A DNA stretch of 39,560 bases from Haplomitrium mnioides. Its lineage: Eukaryota > Marchantiophyta > Haplomitriopsida > Calobryales. Where the stretch lies: assembly GCA_049999725.1 (NCBI GenBank), contig JBNGIS010004047.1:1-39560 (forward strand), given 5' to 3'. The notes below the pieces were generated by a model. The model did not search any database. It saw nothing but the letters and a program-made list of their open reading frames with translations, and was not told the DNA's origin. Made by a program: the position numbers and the translations under genes. Positions 10,097 to 18,176 of the stretch are shown here, in pieces. Each line of letters begins with the position of its first letter. Position 1 is the stretch's first letter.

Positions 10097-10793
10097 NNNN
10101 NNNNNNNNNNNNNNNNNNNNNNNNNNNNNNNNNNNNNNNNNNNNNNNNNNNNNNNNNNNNNNNNNNNNNNNNNNNNNNNNNNNNNNNNNNNNNNNNAGAG
10201 AGAGAGAGAGAGGAACTGATATTCTAATGGAATATTTTCTTCTACTATTCAATAGCTGAACCTGGTTTGGCATGTACATGCTTGGAAATTGAAATTCTCT
10301 ACTGGCGGAGGCAAACATTCACGTCATTTTTCTCATTCGAAATTCCGATAGTGACACTCACAGCCACAAGGTGCACTAATTTAGACAGTACCGAAAGCGT
10401 GATGCTGAGAGAAACCTACATGTTGCACTCCTTAATATCTTCATTGGTATGCTTGTAAATGCAGTCGGGTTCACGGCATTCCCCAAACTTCGCAAAAAAA
10501 CGGCAAACAGGCATCCGGGCCTTGTCATACTGATGCAAAAATCCGCAAGCGTCTCCTTTCATGCAAAGCCCTCTCAGCCAATGCCGACACACAGTCTGTC
10601 GGTAATTCTTTCGTCCCGGCGCCAGCTTAGGAGCTGACATCGGCATCATTCCGGCAGGAGCTGCTCCGATAGAAAGCTGAACTGAAGAAGATGGCAGGAC
10701 CGATTGCGGCGGCGCACTGGTTGGGGCCGCCGGAGCTACCGCAAGTTCCAGGCCCCCTTCAAAATCAAAACTCAATCCCCCTTCATCCTCCAT
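2029..10793 (-). CDS. CPSF30: CPSF30, long isoform with YTH domain (cleavage and polyadenylation specificity factor 30 kDa subunit), 7 exons
   Basis: Coding exons: 10793-10420, 5534-5103, 4988-4826, 4634-4524, 3787-3719, 3391-3305 and 3192-2029, for 2400 nt and 799 residues. All six introns are GT-AG and the frame is continuous across every junction. The protein has three CCCH zinc fingers (about residues 65-145), a linker, a YTH domain (about 268-412) and a long Gly/Pro/Met-rich tail ending in an acidic stretch and the motif EAPRRSRHGEGKKRR, as in the Arabidopsis long isoform. CPSF30 is a nuclear subunit of the mRNA 3'-end processing complex that binds RNA at the polyadenylation signal. In plants the YTH part reads N6-methyladenosine and steers poly(A) site choice. 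Two tryptophans expected in the methyl-adenine cage are visible, in LWAT (exon 3) and GWKY (exon 4). At 799 residues it is longer than the Arabidopsis protein (about 630), mainly because of the Gly-rich tail. Nothing suggests inactivation. Confidence 0.96.
3305..4988 (-). CDS. CPSF30: CPSF30 exons 3-6: YTH (m6A reader) domain
   Basis: Exons 4988-4826, 4634-4524, 3787-3719 and 3391-3305 together encode the YTH domain. It opens with FFIVKSSNREN, continues with GLWATHRNNEGKLNEA (first cage Trp), VLLIFSVNETRHFQG, GWKYAHGTAHYGRNF (second cage Trp) and LCELSFNKTRHLRNPYNENL, and ends with ISRDCQELEPSVGEQL. Exon lengths are 163, 111, 69 and 87 nt; the introns are 191, 736 and 327 nt. Intron 5 carries a LINE 3'-end remnant. 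Confidence 0.94.
3541..3592 (-). mobile_element. LINE 3'-end remnant in CPSF30 intron 5
   Basis: On the minus strand this reads as the shared 3' end of the LINE family in intron 1 (TCTGGGACTT followed by CAATCAAATTCTATT). It lacks the long (TC)n tail seen on the other copies. Only this short end is recognisable. Confidence 0.55.
5103..5534 (-). CDS. CPSF30: CPSF30 exon 2: third zinc finger and linker
   Basis: The acceptor TTACAG/GTATAAG completes the split Met codon and gives MYKLGFCPNGPDCRYRH, the third CCCH finger. A Gln/Pro/Ala-rich linker follows, ending LPQGFCR across the next junction. If intron 2 is retained, the frame runs only six more residues before a stop at 5084-5086, giving a zinc-finger-only protein of 274 residues. 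Arabidopsis makes such a short form by polyadenylation in the corresponding intron. Confidence 0.93.
5818..5968 (-). mobile_element. Duplicated LINE 3' end with (TC)n tail
   Basis: Read on the minus strand, two near-identical units follow each other (5968-5918 and 5912-5860). Each carries GGCCTTAGGGCTGGC, TGGGACTTTAAAC and AATTCTATTCTATTC, and the second runs into a (TC)n tract of about 40 bp at 5859-5818. The repeated terminus and pentamer repeats resemble the tandem 3' tails some LINEs leave on insertion. Confidence 0.6.
6292..7124 (-). pseudogene. LINE ORF1 remnant (coiled coil plus ORF1p C-terminal region)
   Basis: On the minus strand the upper part (7057-6782) is strongly coiled-coil: Glu/Lys/Gln-rich with DLEEKQLNELKQRVDAH. 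After in-frame stops it continues through SWANIVKG and a region with the pattern of an ORF1p RNA-binding domain. A frameshift then leads to the C-terminal signature PILLRFQNT, LKGQSFRIFEDLSPSQRKE and a final WAEGKISVICGGKMQLL (6540-6292). This arrangement is typical of the ORF1 protein of L1-like plant LINEs, an RNA chaperone of the retrotransposition particle. At least two stops and one frameshift make it non-coding. Its N-terminus is interrupted by the gap at 7125-7134. Confidence 0.72.
7125..7134. other. Assembly gap (10 N)
   Basis: Ten N separate the LINE ORF1 remnant from a GC-rich minisatellite. The two sides do not obviously join. Confidence 0.95.
7235..7590. repeat. Degenerate minisatellite, unit about 19-20 bp
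   Basis: The plus strand repeats a unit close to GTGGCCTGCTCCTCAGACT about fourteen times with many substitutions and small indels. The overlapping open frames (Cys/Trp/Leu-rich) are products of the repeat, not genes. Confidence 0.7.
7600..8723 (-). mobile_element. 5'-truncated LINE copy A (ORF2 3' part, 3' UTR and (TC)n tail)
   Basis: On the minus strand the copy starts right after the (TC)n(AC)n tract at CAAAACAGCCAAGAGAGAG. It encodes the end of a LINE reverse transcriptase: VEQYTYLGI, then LFHTLVTPAVIYRAEIWG and a short interval to PLQRFLTRL (8701-8453). After stops come further ORF2 fragments, including LTQLRTGSHRL and a degraded Cys/His C-terminal region (8294-7989). The 3' UTR ends with GGCCCTAGGGCTGGC and a (TC)9 tract at 7617-7600. 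Multiple stops and frameshifts; not coding. Confidence 0.7.
8725..8807. repeat. (TG)n(GA)n compound microsatellite between LINE copies
   Basis: About 32 bp of (TG)n followed by about 50 bp of (GA)n on the plus strand. It sits exactly between the 3' end of LINE copy B and the first base of LINE copy A. Confidence 0.95.
8808..9823 (-). mobile_element. 5'-truncated LINE copy B (ORF2 3' part and 3' UTR)
   Basis: On the minus strand it begins with the same CAAAACAGCCAAGAGAGAG as copy A but then jumps into ORF2 further downstream, at IWGPSLTPAMWLKHGEKPLK. It continues through PARYPAMAFEASRQAAPGDP and WLKRWGLDIDDLP. It ends in the Cys/His module LRTGSHRLRCETAKW, CLQCNLQVMEDEHHIIFCCP and the residues RYHGLF (9331-9005), typical of the C-terminal zinc-knuckle region of LINE ORF2. 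The 3' UTR ends with GACCTAGGGTTGGC and GGACTTTTAATCGAATTC, then (TC)n. It is better preserved than copy A but broken by stops. Confidence 0.72.
9825..9886. repeat. (TG)n(AG)n compound microsatellite
   Basis: Same organisation as the tract at 8725-8807, with identical flanking TATGTCTCTCTCTTGGCTG on the copy B side and a LINE 3' end on the other. Confidence 0.95.
9887..10010 (-). mobile_element. LINE copy C, 3' end only
   Basis: On the minus strand the end reads CTGGGACTTTAATCAAATTC, then AATTCAATTC, then runs into the (TC)n(AC)n tract at 9886. The preceding 80 bases resemble the 3' UTR of copy B. Above it lies another (GA)n tract, partly replaced by N. Confidence 0.55.
10061..10212. repeat. 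(AG)n microsatellite containing a 100-N assembly gap
   Basis: (AG)n runs on both sides of N at 10097-10196, so the true tract length is unknown. It may hide another LINE end. Confidence 0.95.
10420..10793 (-). CDS. CPSF30: CPSF30 exon 1: N-terminus and first zinc fingers
   Basis: The start MEDEGGLSFDFEGG matches the conserved plant CPSF30 N-terminus, so the ATG at 10793 is preferred over an in-frame upstream ATG at 10862, which gives unrelated sequence. The exon encodes an Ala/Pro/Ser linker, then the CCCH fingers CRHWLRGLCMKGDACGFLH and CRFFAKFGECREPDCIYKH, and ends in KECN plus two bases of a Met codon. The donor is AACAT/GTAGGT. Confidence 0.95.
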
Positions 10794-10925
10794 CTCAATC
10801 AAACTCTTTCTCTCTGTGGAACAAATGCTAAACCTCCCAACTAACGGGTAAACAAAGGGCAAACGAGCCTGAATCTCAAAACGGGTAATGGACTGGAGAT
10901 GCGTGTTAGGGCTGCATCAGCAGAG

Positions 10926-10945
10926 TACCACTTTTTAAATTCCTA
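10926..10945 (-). promoter_or_regulatory. Possible CPSF30 core promoter (TATA-like)
   Basis: On the minus strand an AT-rich string GGAATTTAAAAAGTGG lies about 140 bp before the CPSF30 ATG. It is the best TATA-like match between the gene and the upstream satellite. It would place transcription start near 10905 with a leader of roughly 110 nt. No transcript evidence is available. Confidence 0.3.
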
Positions 10946-11084
10946 TGCAGTTCTCACCACGGCTACCCGAGATCCACTTGGAAGAGAAGTCATCATTCAT
11001 TCGCGACATCTAACAAGCAGAGAAGTAGATACACCCGTTCCATCCCACTTCACGCCATGGATACGACTCCGTTAGTGTCAAATG

Positions 11085-12040
11085 ATGAGAGTAAATATGA
11101 AGTTGTGTGAAAAAGAGAACAAAACTGAAGCTGCGTGAAAACATACTGGTAAAGAGAGTAAAAATGAAGTTGATTGGCAACATGTTGTCAAACAAAGAGA
11201 GTAAATATGAAGTTGTGTGAAAACATGTTGTCAAAGAGAGCAAAACTGAAGCTGTGTGAAAACATGCTGGTAAATAGAGTAAAAATGAAGTTGATTGGCA
11301 ACATGTTGTCAAACAAAGAGTGTAAATATGAAGTTGTGTGAAAACATGCTGTCAAAGAGAGCAAAACTGAAGCTGTGTGAAAACATGATGGTAAAGAAAG
11401 TAAAAATGAAGTTGATTGGCAACATATTGTCAAAAAAAAAAGAGTAAATATGAAGTTGTGTGAAAACATGTTGTCAAAGAGAGCAAAACTAAAGCTGTGT
11501 GAAAACATGCTCGTAATGAGAGTAAAAATGAAGTTGATTGGCAACATGTTGTTAAACAAAGAGAGTAAATATGAAGTTGTGTGCAAACATGTTGTCAAAG
11601 AGAGCAAAACTGGAAGTTGTGTGAAAACATGATGGTAAAGAGAATAAAAATGAAGTTGATTGGCAACATGTTGTCAAAAAAAGAGAGTAAATATGAAGTT
11701 NNNNNNNNNNATGATGGTAAAGAGAGTAAAAATGAAGTTGATTGGCAACATGTTGTCAAACAAAGAGAGTAAATATGAAGTTGTGTGAAAACATGATGTC
11801 AAAGAGAGCAAAACTGAAGCTGTGTGAAAACATGATGGTAAAGAGAGTAAAAATGAAGTTGATTGGCAACATGTTGTCAAAAAAAGAGAGTAAATATGAA
11901 GTTGTGTGAAAACATGTTGTCAAAGAGAGCAAAACTAAAGCTGTGTGAAAACATGCTGGTAATGAGAGTAAAAATGAAGTTGATTGGCAACATGTTGTCA
12001 AACAAAGAGAGTAAATATGAAGTTGTCTGAAAACATGATG
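11085..12040. repeat. 121-bp higher-order satellite array (three 40-bp monomers per unit)
   Basis: Three related monomers of about 39-42 bp alternate in fixed order: one with AAATATGAAGTTGTGTG, one with AAACTGAAGCTGTGTG, one with AAAATGAAGTTGATTGG. The landmark GAAGTTGATTGG recurs at 11166, 11287, 11408, 11530, 11652, 11734, 11855 and 11976: spacings 121, 121, 122, 122, 82, 121, 121. The short spacing contains the ten-N gap at 11701-11710. Divergence between units is very low. The open frames on both strands with Leu/Phe/Cys repeats come from the array; a 121-bp period shifts frame each unit, so a protein role is unlikely. The array starts about 290 bp upstream of the CPSF30 ATG. Confidence 0.93.
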
Positions 12041-12116
12041 TCAAACAAAGAGAGGAAATACAAAGTTGCATGATGTCAAACAAAGAGAGGAAATACAAAG
12101 TTGCATAAAAACATGA
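12040..12116. repeat. Degraded edge of the satellite, 35-bp units
   Basis: Two copies of AAAGAGAGGAAATACAAAG followed by TTGCAT, about 35 bp apart, close the array. They look like shortened single monomers that left the three-monomer order. Confidence 0.8.
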
Positions 12117-12204
12117 GAATAAACCTGGTGCGCTAGAGCAAGTTAGATTTGAGAAAATTCCATTTTGACATACTATTGTGTACTATTAGCATAAGGTTTC
12201 CCTA

Positions 12205-12780
12205 TCAATCGTGTTGAGTTTGGTTTCAGAAGTTTTGATTTTTCTTTATTATTATGAGTGTGAGGTCTACAAATCATTCATTAGCACTATCTGATTGTCT
12301 ATTTGTATCAAATTCCTTTGTGAATCCATCATTGCACCATGCTTTTGTTTCGTGCAATGACATTAACTTACTCATTATAAACGTCATTTTATTATTTTAT
12401 CTAGTTGAATTTACTTGCATTATTTGGTTTTTCACTCAAATTTAATTATGTTGCTAAGGTTTTTTGCTTTATTTTTGTGAGTGTTCTATTTACCAATAGT
12501 TGACTGATACCATTTACAAATAAATTTTGTCCAATATGCATATGATCTCGGAATAGTATTGTCTCTTCTCTTTGTGTTTAGTTTGTGCTCTACATGGTTG
12601 TGAATATGTTTGCATAATAAGTCTATGCATTGGTATATGCTCTTCAAGGTTTAAGTTGAATGGAATACTTGTTTAATGTTATAATAACCTACATTTAAAG
12701 TTGAATAAGAAATACACGGTGGAACTATTACTTATGATGAGTTCATCATCTTGCATTATAATATGCGTAGTGGAGTATTG
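12205..12780 (+). repeat. Dispersed AT-rich repeat R1, copy 1
   Basis: Aligns by eye with 19628-20350 in the same orientation. Shared strings include GAGTGTGAGGT, CAAATTCCTTTGT, AATCCATCATTG, CTAAGGTTTTTTGCTTTA, TTTGTCCAATATG and GTTGAATAAGAAATACAC. No coding signal and no clear terminal repeats. Its class is unknown: it could be an LTR fragment or a non-autonomous element. Confidence 0.75.
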
Positions 12781-13739
12781 CTCTTACTAATACTTACAAT
12801 ATAAATGTTCATGAGATTTGTTGAAACAAGCATCTCATTTTATGTTGCTCTTGAAGTTAGAATGGATGCAGCCTAAGCAACAAACAAACAATCTGAAAAC
12901 ATATCCCAACGCCCAAATTTTATCAACTGCAGCCAATCCAAGAAGACTCGAAGAAGGGATTTGAAGTGGTGTTATTGCAGTCAATAGCAAGAAAGAATTC
13001 TATGGTTAATGCATCTATTTTAATCCAAAATTTTGTAGTCATTGTATCCAATTTAATCCATTTGAATTCATACTGAATTTGGCCAATGCTTTTGCTTATT
13101 CATAAACTACTTGTTGTATATAATCAAAATGAGATATGTATCTAAAGTTTGTTGTCAAAGATGAAGTTACCTCACTAGTACTTGAAAGATTTGTAACTCG
13201 CTTTGGTTGACGAGAGGTTTTACATGTTGTCTTATCGATCAATGAAATTATGGAGTTCTAGCATACTTGTCATTTCAATTTACTCATATTTTCTTATATT
13301 CAAATTTGTTCTTTGTATTTCAAATTTTTTTTTCACAGTAGATCTTAAAAAGACTAGACAATTATGGAAATTATGAAGTTGAGTTTGAAGTAGGAAATGT
13401 TAGAATGTGGAGAACAATTAAACTGAAAGATGATTTCAGAAAGCTAGTAGAAGGAGACGAGTTTGGGTTGATTGGTTTTGCTACTACTTAAATACAGAAA
13501 AAAACCTAGAAAGGAGACATTTTTATGGAGTCATTTTTATAGAATTGTTGGGATTAATCAATGTTGTTGTGTTCTTTCAATTACAAGTCAATCATAGGAA
13601 TATAGACTCTACATTGCAACTACAAGCTAGCACAACTAAAGAGGCAGATGGGATCAAGAGCTCTCACACCTATACTTACTACCACTAGTGCTAGACTATA
13701 AATCGTGGCTCAAAAAATCTATAGTGGTAGAAGAAGGAG
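12781..13739. other. AT-rich stretch without recognisable genes
   Basis: Low-complexity A/T-rich DNA between repeat R1 and the copia 3' LTR. No long open frame, RNA gene or clear repeat is visible. Confidence 0.5.
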
Positions 13740-13992
13740 TGTTGGCATAAATGTATAGCATATGCATTTGTGACCTATCAAATCAAATTGCACATAAATC
13801 AAGAAATCGCATACACCATGAGATGGAGAAAATGTTGTGTATGCAAGTGGCATGAAATGGCCGCAATTTTGCAAAATGGGAGGAAAGTCACACGCAACTC
13901 CAATCTGCCCCACATATAATACTAATCTTAACTAAACTAAGGAGCTTGCCTGATTAGTCTGGCAGCCTATCAGAACTCGATAACTTAATGCT
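13740..13992 (-). repeat. copia 3' LTR
   Basis: Direct repeat of 17957-18176; shared strings include GAGATGGAGAAAATGTTGTG, GGCAGCCTATCA and TGATAACTTAAT-type ends (plus strand). On the minus strand it is preceded by a purine-rich GATGGGG (polypurine tract) and ends in CCAACA. Confidence 0.75.
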
Positions 13993-14115
13993 CCCCATCG
14001 AGCTCAACACTTGTACACCAAGTTGCCTCCTGAATTTCTACAACTTTTTGACTCCCAATGCCTCTAAACTTCTCTTCTAATGTCATGCCATGAACTGCAG
14101 CTATAGGGGTTTAGT

Positions 14116-14802
14116 TCATAATATAAGTTGCAGTAAACACATTGCTTCTACCCAATAATGTGGCATATTCTTCTCATTCATCAATGCTTTTGCCACCTCT
14201 GCTATGTGTTGGGTTTTTTTCTCATCAACTCCATTTTGATGAGGTGCATGCATGTTTACTGTCTTTTGATTCCTTCTCTCTGCATGTAGGTGAAAAATTA
14301 TGTGGAGAAAATTCTCCTCCACCATGTGATCTCATGCACTTAATTTGCTGCTCTCTCTTTTTCCACCATAGCTCTAAAATGTTTGAAATGATCAAACGCT
14401 TTACTCTTCTACTTCATAAAATAGATCCAAATTTTTCTTCAAAAATCATCCATAAAGGTCACATAGTATGTACATCCTCCAATGGATCCTATTTTGTTGG
14501 ACCCCACACATCTGAATGTACCACCTCAAATGGCTTCCTTGTTATATATGCATAATGGGAGAATGTTTGTCTTGCTTGGACAGCCTACTAACTACCCCTG
14601 AACTAAGCATGTCTCTCAATCTTTGCATATTGACATGCCCAATTCTCTTGTGCCATATCTCTATGTCTGACACAACTCCTGTACCGTGTACAAACATGGC
14701 TTCTGAAATTTTGGGCATGCTCACATCCAATGTGAACATCTTGCCACTCCTACTTCCTTTTGTAATCGGGTTACATTTGTTTTCCCAATCCTCAATGAAC
14801 AC
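14116..14802 (-). pseudogene. copia GAG-pre-integrase and integrase remnant
   Basis: The minus strand gives IWHKRIGHVNMQRLRDML (the His part of the integrase zinc-binding region). After frameshifts come pieces of the core ending in HAPHQNGVDEKKTQHIAEVA and ALMNEKNMPHYWVEAM (14325-14116). The glutamate expected after the QNGV motif is shifted or altered. The frame is then lost and no reverse transcriptase follows. Confidence 0.75.
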
Positions 14803-14999
14803 ACCAATGGGGTTAAACTTGACCTACATAGTCTGCTCTACACATTGTCCAACTAAAATCATATTTTTTTGAATCATTGGCATATGCATCACATCAATTA
14901 GGTATTTTATTTTGTCTTTCTCCAGTACTATCGGTATGTTACCAATCTGATGGATAGAATGCATAGTAGAATCACTTGTCTCTACATAACCATGTGTAC

Positions 15000-15182
15000 T
15001 CATATTTTTTGTTTCCTTAAACCACTCCCATGGCTTGTCATGTGATTAGAACATACAGAATCGACAAACCACTTATTTCCATTATTTTTTTGCTTCTCAT
15101 ATGCTACATATGAGTATCCATATTGCATGGCAAATAGTATCTCATTGCTTGTCTTGCTGGAACCTACATAGTTCACTTGCAC
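15000..15182 (-). pseudogene. copia protease remnant
   Basis: The minus strand encodes KWFVDSVCSNHMTSH. Plant copia proteases have DSG at this place; here Gly is replaced by Val, which should destroy the active-site turn. Confidence 0.7.
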
Positions 15183-15259
15183 TCTATTGTTTCTTATGTC
15201 ATTCTATTTTTTGTAGCAGTTCTTTGCCATGTGGCTTGGCTTTACACAATAATAACAAT

Positions 15260-15930
15260 CTTTCATTGAATATTTTGGTTGGCTTTCACATCTTTTGTTA
15301 CTCTCCCTACCTCTAAACTGGTCTTTACCACCAAATTGGTTTGGTTGGCATTGCTGATTTTGTGCATTGTCGTTTGAATGACCTTTACCAGCATTACTTC
15401 TGTTACAGCTTTTGCCTCCTCTTCAACTACCCCTATTAGAGTAGAATGCTTATTCTTGACTACTTGAGGCGCTTCTTCCAATGTCAAGTTCTCTTACCAC
15501 TAGCATGGAAATCAATTGTGAGAAGGATGCGGTTCTTTCTCTTGTTTTCATTGACATTTTGAATTGTTTATACTCTTTGCCTAAACCATTCAAGCAAACT
15601 GGCACCATAGTACTCTCCTTCACTTCTTCTCCAACATTTTCTAGCTGCTCAGCTAGTGATTTGATCTTCACGGCAAAAGCATTTATATTCATTTTCTCCT
15701 TTTGCAAATTACAAAATTTAGTCTGCAATGTTGACTTCATTGCATCTAATGTGATGGCATATCTCTCCTTCACGATATCCCAAACCTCCTTGGGTGTCTT
15801 AGCTGCTAACACATAACCTATAATCTTGTCATCAACACTAATGGTTAGTTAGTACAACAACTTGTGAACCTTCTCTATGTGTGTCTTGAAGGTCTACATC
15901 TCCTCACTGGATGGGGACGAGCATAAGATT
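15260..15930 (-). pseudogene. copia Gag remnant (UBN2-like) with zinc knuckle
   Basis: On the minus strand SVDDKIIGYVLAAKTPKEVW and then KSTLQTKFCNLQKEKMN, with MKTRERTASFSQLISML, match the capsid region of plant copia Gag (15812-15450). After a frame change the nucleocapsid follows, with a knuckle of the form CYYCVKPSHMAKNC at about 15255-15210. Stops upstream of 15812 disrupt the N-terminus. Confidence 0.75.
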
Positions 15931-15964
15931 GGTTTAACTTTGTAATAGTACAAGTATACGGTTG

Positions 15965-16640
15965 TGTTATTTATAAGAAAATAGAGAGGAGTGAAGGAAG
16001 TGGTAGTGAGTCACTTTTAGGGTTAAGATTGGATTACTTGCCTTTGAAGTCACTTTTGGTAGTGAGTCATTTTTAGGTTACTTGACTTCGAAGTCACTTT
16101 TAGTAGAGAGTCACCTTTAGCGCTGAAATTAGAAATGACTTGTAAGTAAAGAAAGAGGGATGACACCCTCTTCTCTTGTATAAATAGAAGGGCATCATAG
16201 TCCTACTTCTCATTCTGGAGTTCCTCTCAATTCAGTTTGGCTCTTTGGTTGCTTGGCTTTGGCTAGCACTTTTGACTTTGGTTTGCTTATTGGCTTTGAG
16301 TTGTGTAACTCTTTTAGAGCTATCTTGAAGTATTACTTATTTGGAAGTTGGTCTTTGAGTTCTTTTACAAACTTTGTCTCTTGTGATGAAGTCTCATACC
16401 CTCTTTTTTATAAAGTTTGTCATTGTGATTGACCAAACAATATAATTATTTTCTATTAGTTTCTCACTAATTATCTGAGAAATTCCGTCTGCCATCTTAA
16501 AGCTATGATTTAGACTTTTTGGCAATTAGATTGCTTCCTTGTTGGCTTAAGGAAGTTGTAGTCTAGGTTGTGTAGAATTTCATGTTTTAGAAGATTCAAG
16601 GTATTTGTTGGCTTAATGAACAAGTTTCTTGTAAACTAGA
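15965..16640 (+). promoter_or_regulatory. LTR-like promoter block with TATA box, inside the copia leader
   Basis: On the plus strand, opposite to the copia element, three diverged copies of a unit containing GAAGTCACTTTTGGTAGTGA lie at about 15995-16125. A strong TATA box TATAAATAG follows at 16179-16187, with a C/T-rich initiator region after it. This is the plan of a retrotransposon LTR (enhancer repeats, TATA, transcription start), so it is probably a solo LTR inserted into the copia leader. Its exact ends were not found. Confidence 0.45.
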
Positions 16641-17942
16641 TAGGTTTTCTGTTAATCCCTCTATTGGTGCTGAATTTATGTGTGAATAAGTTCAGGTTTT
16701 ATGACAAAAGATAACAAAACACAGACCTGCTTACTAATTCTTCTTCAACAAAAAAATGAGACAATTCTTCAATTGTTGCCTACTTTTCACCAAGATTTTG
16801 CTTCACCAAAGCAATAAAATGAACAATGTTTGATTGCTGCATGTTGGTTACTTCAATTCTTGCAATTCTTCCTCAACAAAAACAACTCATTAATTGTTTC
16901 TTGAAGACTCGTTTGTCTTCTTCAATTCTTCTCCAAATTCCTCTTCGATGCTCTTCACCAGCAGCTTTACTCACCAACAATTTCTTCCTCAAATATGAAC
17001 AGCTCCTTCGATCTCTTCCTCAGCAACAAACAAATTCCTCTCCTTTGATTCTTTGATTTGTTCTTAGCCAGCAACCATGCACCTTTGACGTTTTTTTTTC
17101 TTCAGTTGCTGCAATTTTCTTCAAAAACATAGCACTTTGATGAGCATAACTATTTGATTTCTGCTCCAAAATATCTTACTTAAGTTGTATTTGAATTGAT
17201 TTTCTTGGGCAATCCTTACTCAACCTTCTTCTTGCAATTTCTCCTTTAGTTGCAAGCTCCTTTGATGTTTTTTTTCTACTACTTTGTTTTTTGCAAGAGC
17301 AGCTCTTTTGATGAGCAGATCTTTGTTGATTATGCTCCAAGTCCAGTGATTCGACTTGCATTCGAATCGATTTTGTTGGGCGACAATTATGAATCAATTT
17401 GTCTTCAATTACTCTCAATTACTCTCAATTTGTCTTCGAATGCAACCTTACTCTCTGCTCAATACTACTCAAACTCTTCAATAAGAAATCCTCTTTGAAT
17501 TGGCTGCAGAACTTTTTGAGTTATGCTTTGAATCTCCCATTTCAACTTGCAATCAAATTGTCTTCCCCCTGTGATTTATCTATGATCAATGAACATTAGC
17601 CCTTTCCTTGATTTCTCCTCAAATCTCTTTGGATTTTATCTTGATTTGTTTCTTCCACGACAAGCTTTATGTCTTCGATTTCTGGAAATCCTAGAAATCC
17701 TAGAGCGACTTCTTCTTTAACAAATTTTGAATCAAAGACACCTTTGATTTTGCTTCTTTGATTCTACATCCAACTATTCTTCTACAACAACCTCCAAGAA
17801 TCTTTTTCCAAGTTCATTGAGCACACAATTTCCTATCGATTCTGCAATTTGCAACCTCATCAATAGAGGTTCGTGTTCCTTCATTTTATCTTTTTTTTTT
17901 CTTCTTTATTTTTGTGCTCCGTAGTGCTACGCTTGTTCTTGA
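16641..17942. other. copia leader: low-complexity CT/AT-rich, no gene
   Basis: Between primer binding site and Gag lies about 1.3 kb of TTCTTC/CAATTC-rich sequence without a supported open frame. It is longer than the leader of most copia elements and may hold further nested fragments. Confidence 0.5.
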
Positions 17943-17956
17943 ACTGGCTTTGATAC
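17943..17956 (-). other. copia primer binding site (initiator Met tRNA)
   Basis: The minus strand reads TGGTATCAAAGC directly after the LTR. This differs by one base from the initiator-Met complement TGGTATCAGAGC used by most plant copia elements. Confidence 0.75.
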
Positions 17957-18176
17957 CATGTCAAAATACACTACACACAAATCACAAAATCAAATACACC
18001 AAGAGATGGAGAAAATGTTGTGTATTCAGGTGGTACAAAATGGCGACAATTTTGCAAAAGGAGAGGAGTGCTCATACACAACTCCAATCTGCCATGCATA
18101 TAACACTAGCCCTAACTAAACTAAGGAGGCTGTCAGATCAGCATGGCAGCCTATCAAAGCTTGATAACTTAATACA
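17957..18176 (-). repeat. copia 5' LTR
   Basis: On the minus strand it runs from TGTATTAAGTTATC to TTTTGACA, giving TG...CA ends. It is immediately followed by the primer binding site. Confidence 0.75.

Larger units (their letters stand above)
5535..10419 (-). other. CPSF30 intron 1 (4885 bp), filled with LINE debris and microsatellites
   Basis: The intron splits the third Met-Tyr zinc-finger junction. Its donor AT/GTAGGT and acceptor TTTACAG are both intact despite the transposon load. It contains a LINE ORF1 remnant, two ORF2 3' parts, at least five LINE 3' ends, four long (GA)n or (GT)n(GA)n tracts, a 20-bp minisatellite and two assembly gaps. Every recognisable LINE piece is on the minus strand, the sense strand of the gene. 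Confidence 0.85.
13740..18176 (-). mobile_element. Decayed Ty1/copia LTR retrotransposon lacking RT and RNase H
   Basis: On the minus strand the order is 5' LTR (18176-17957), primer binding site, a 2-kb leader, Gag, zinc knuckle, protease, GAG-pre-integrase, integrase, polypurine tract and 3' LTR (13992-13740). The internal part is about 4 kb. The reverse transcriptase and RNase H expected after integrase are missing, so an internal deletion lies near 14110. The ends do not show a clean target duplication. Stops and frameshifts are present in every domain. Confidence 0.8.

Noticed and set aside
9725-10318. Open frames with long Arg-Glu or Ser-Leu repeats
   Set aside because: Produced by (GA)n and (TC)n microsatellites and an N gap.
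11010-12098. Minus-strand repetitive open frames up to 139 codons (Leu/Phe/Ser/Cys)
   Set aside because: The 121-bp period is not a multiple of three, so the frame changes with each unit; no protein would be conserved.
11085-12116. Regularly spaced repeats as a CRISPR array
   Set aside because: Units are contiguous with no unique spacers, and the sequence is from a plant nuclear genome.
15965-16640. LTR-like block as the copia element's own LTR
   Set aside because: It is on the opposite strand and differs from the true copia LTRs, which flank a primer binding site and a polypurine tract.
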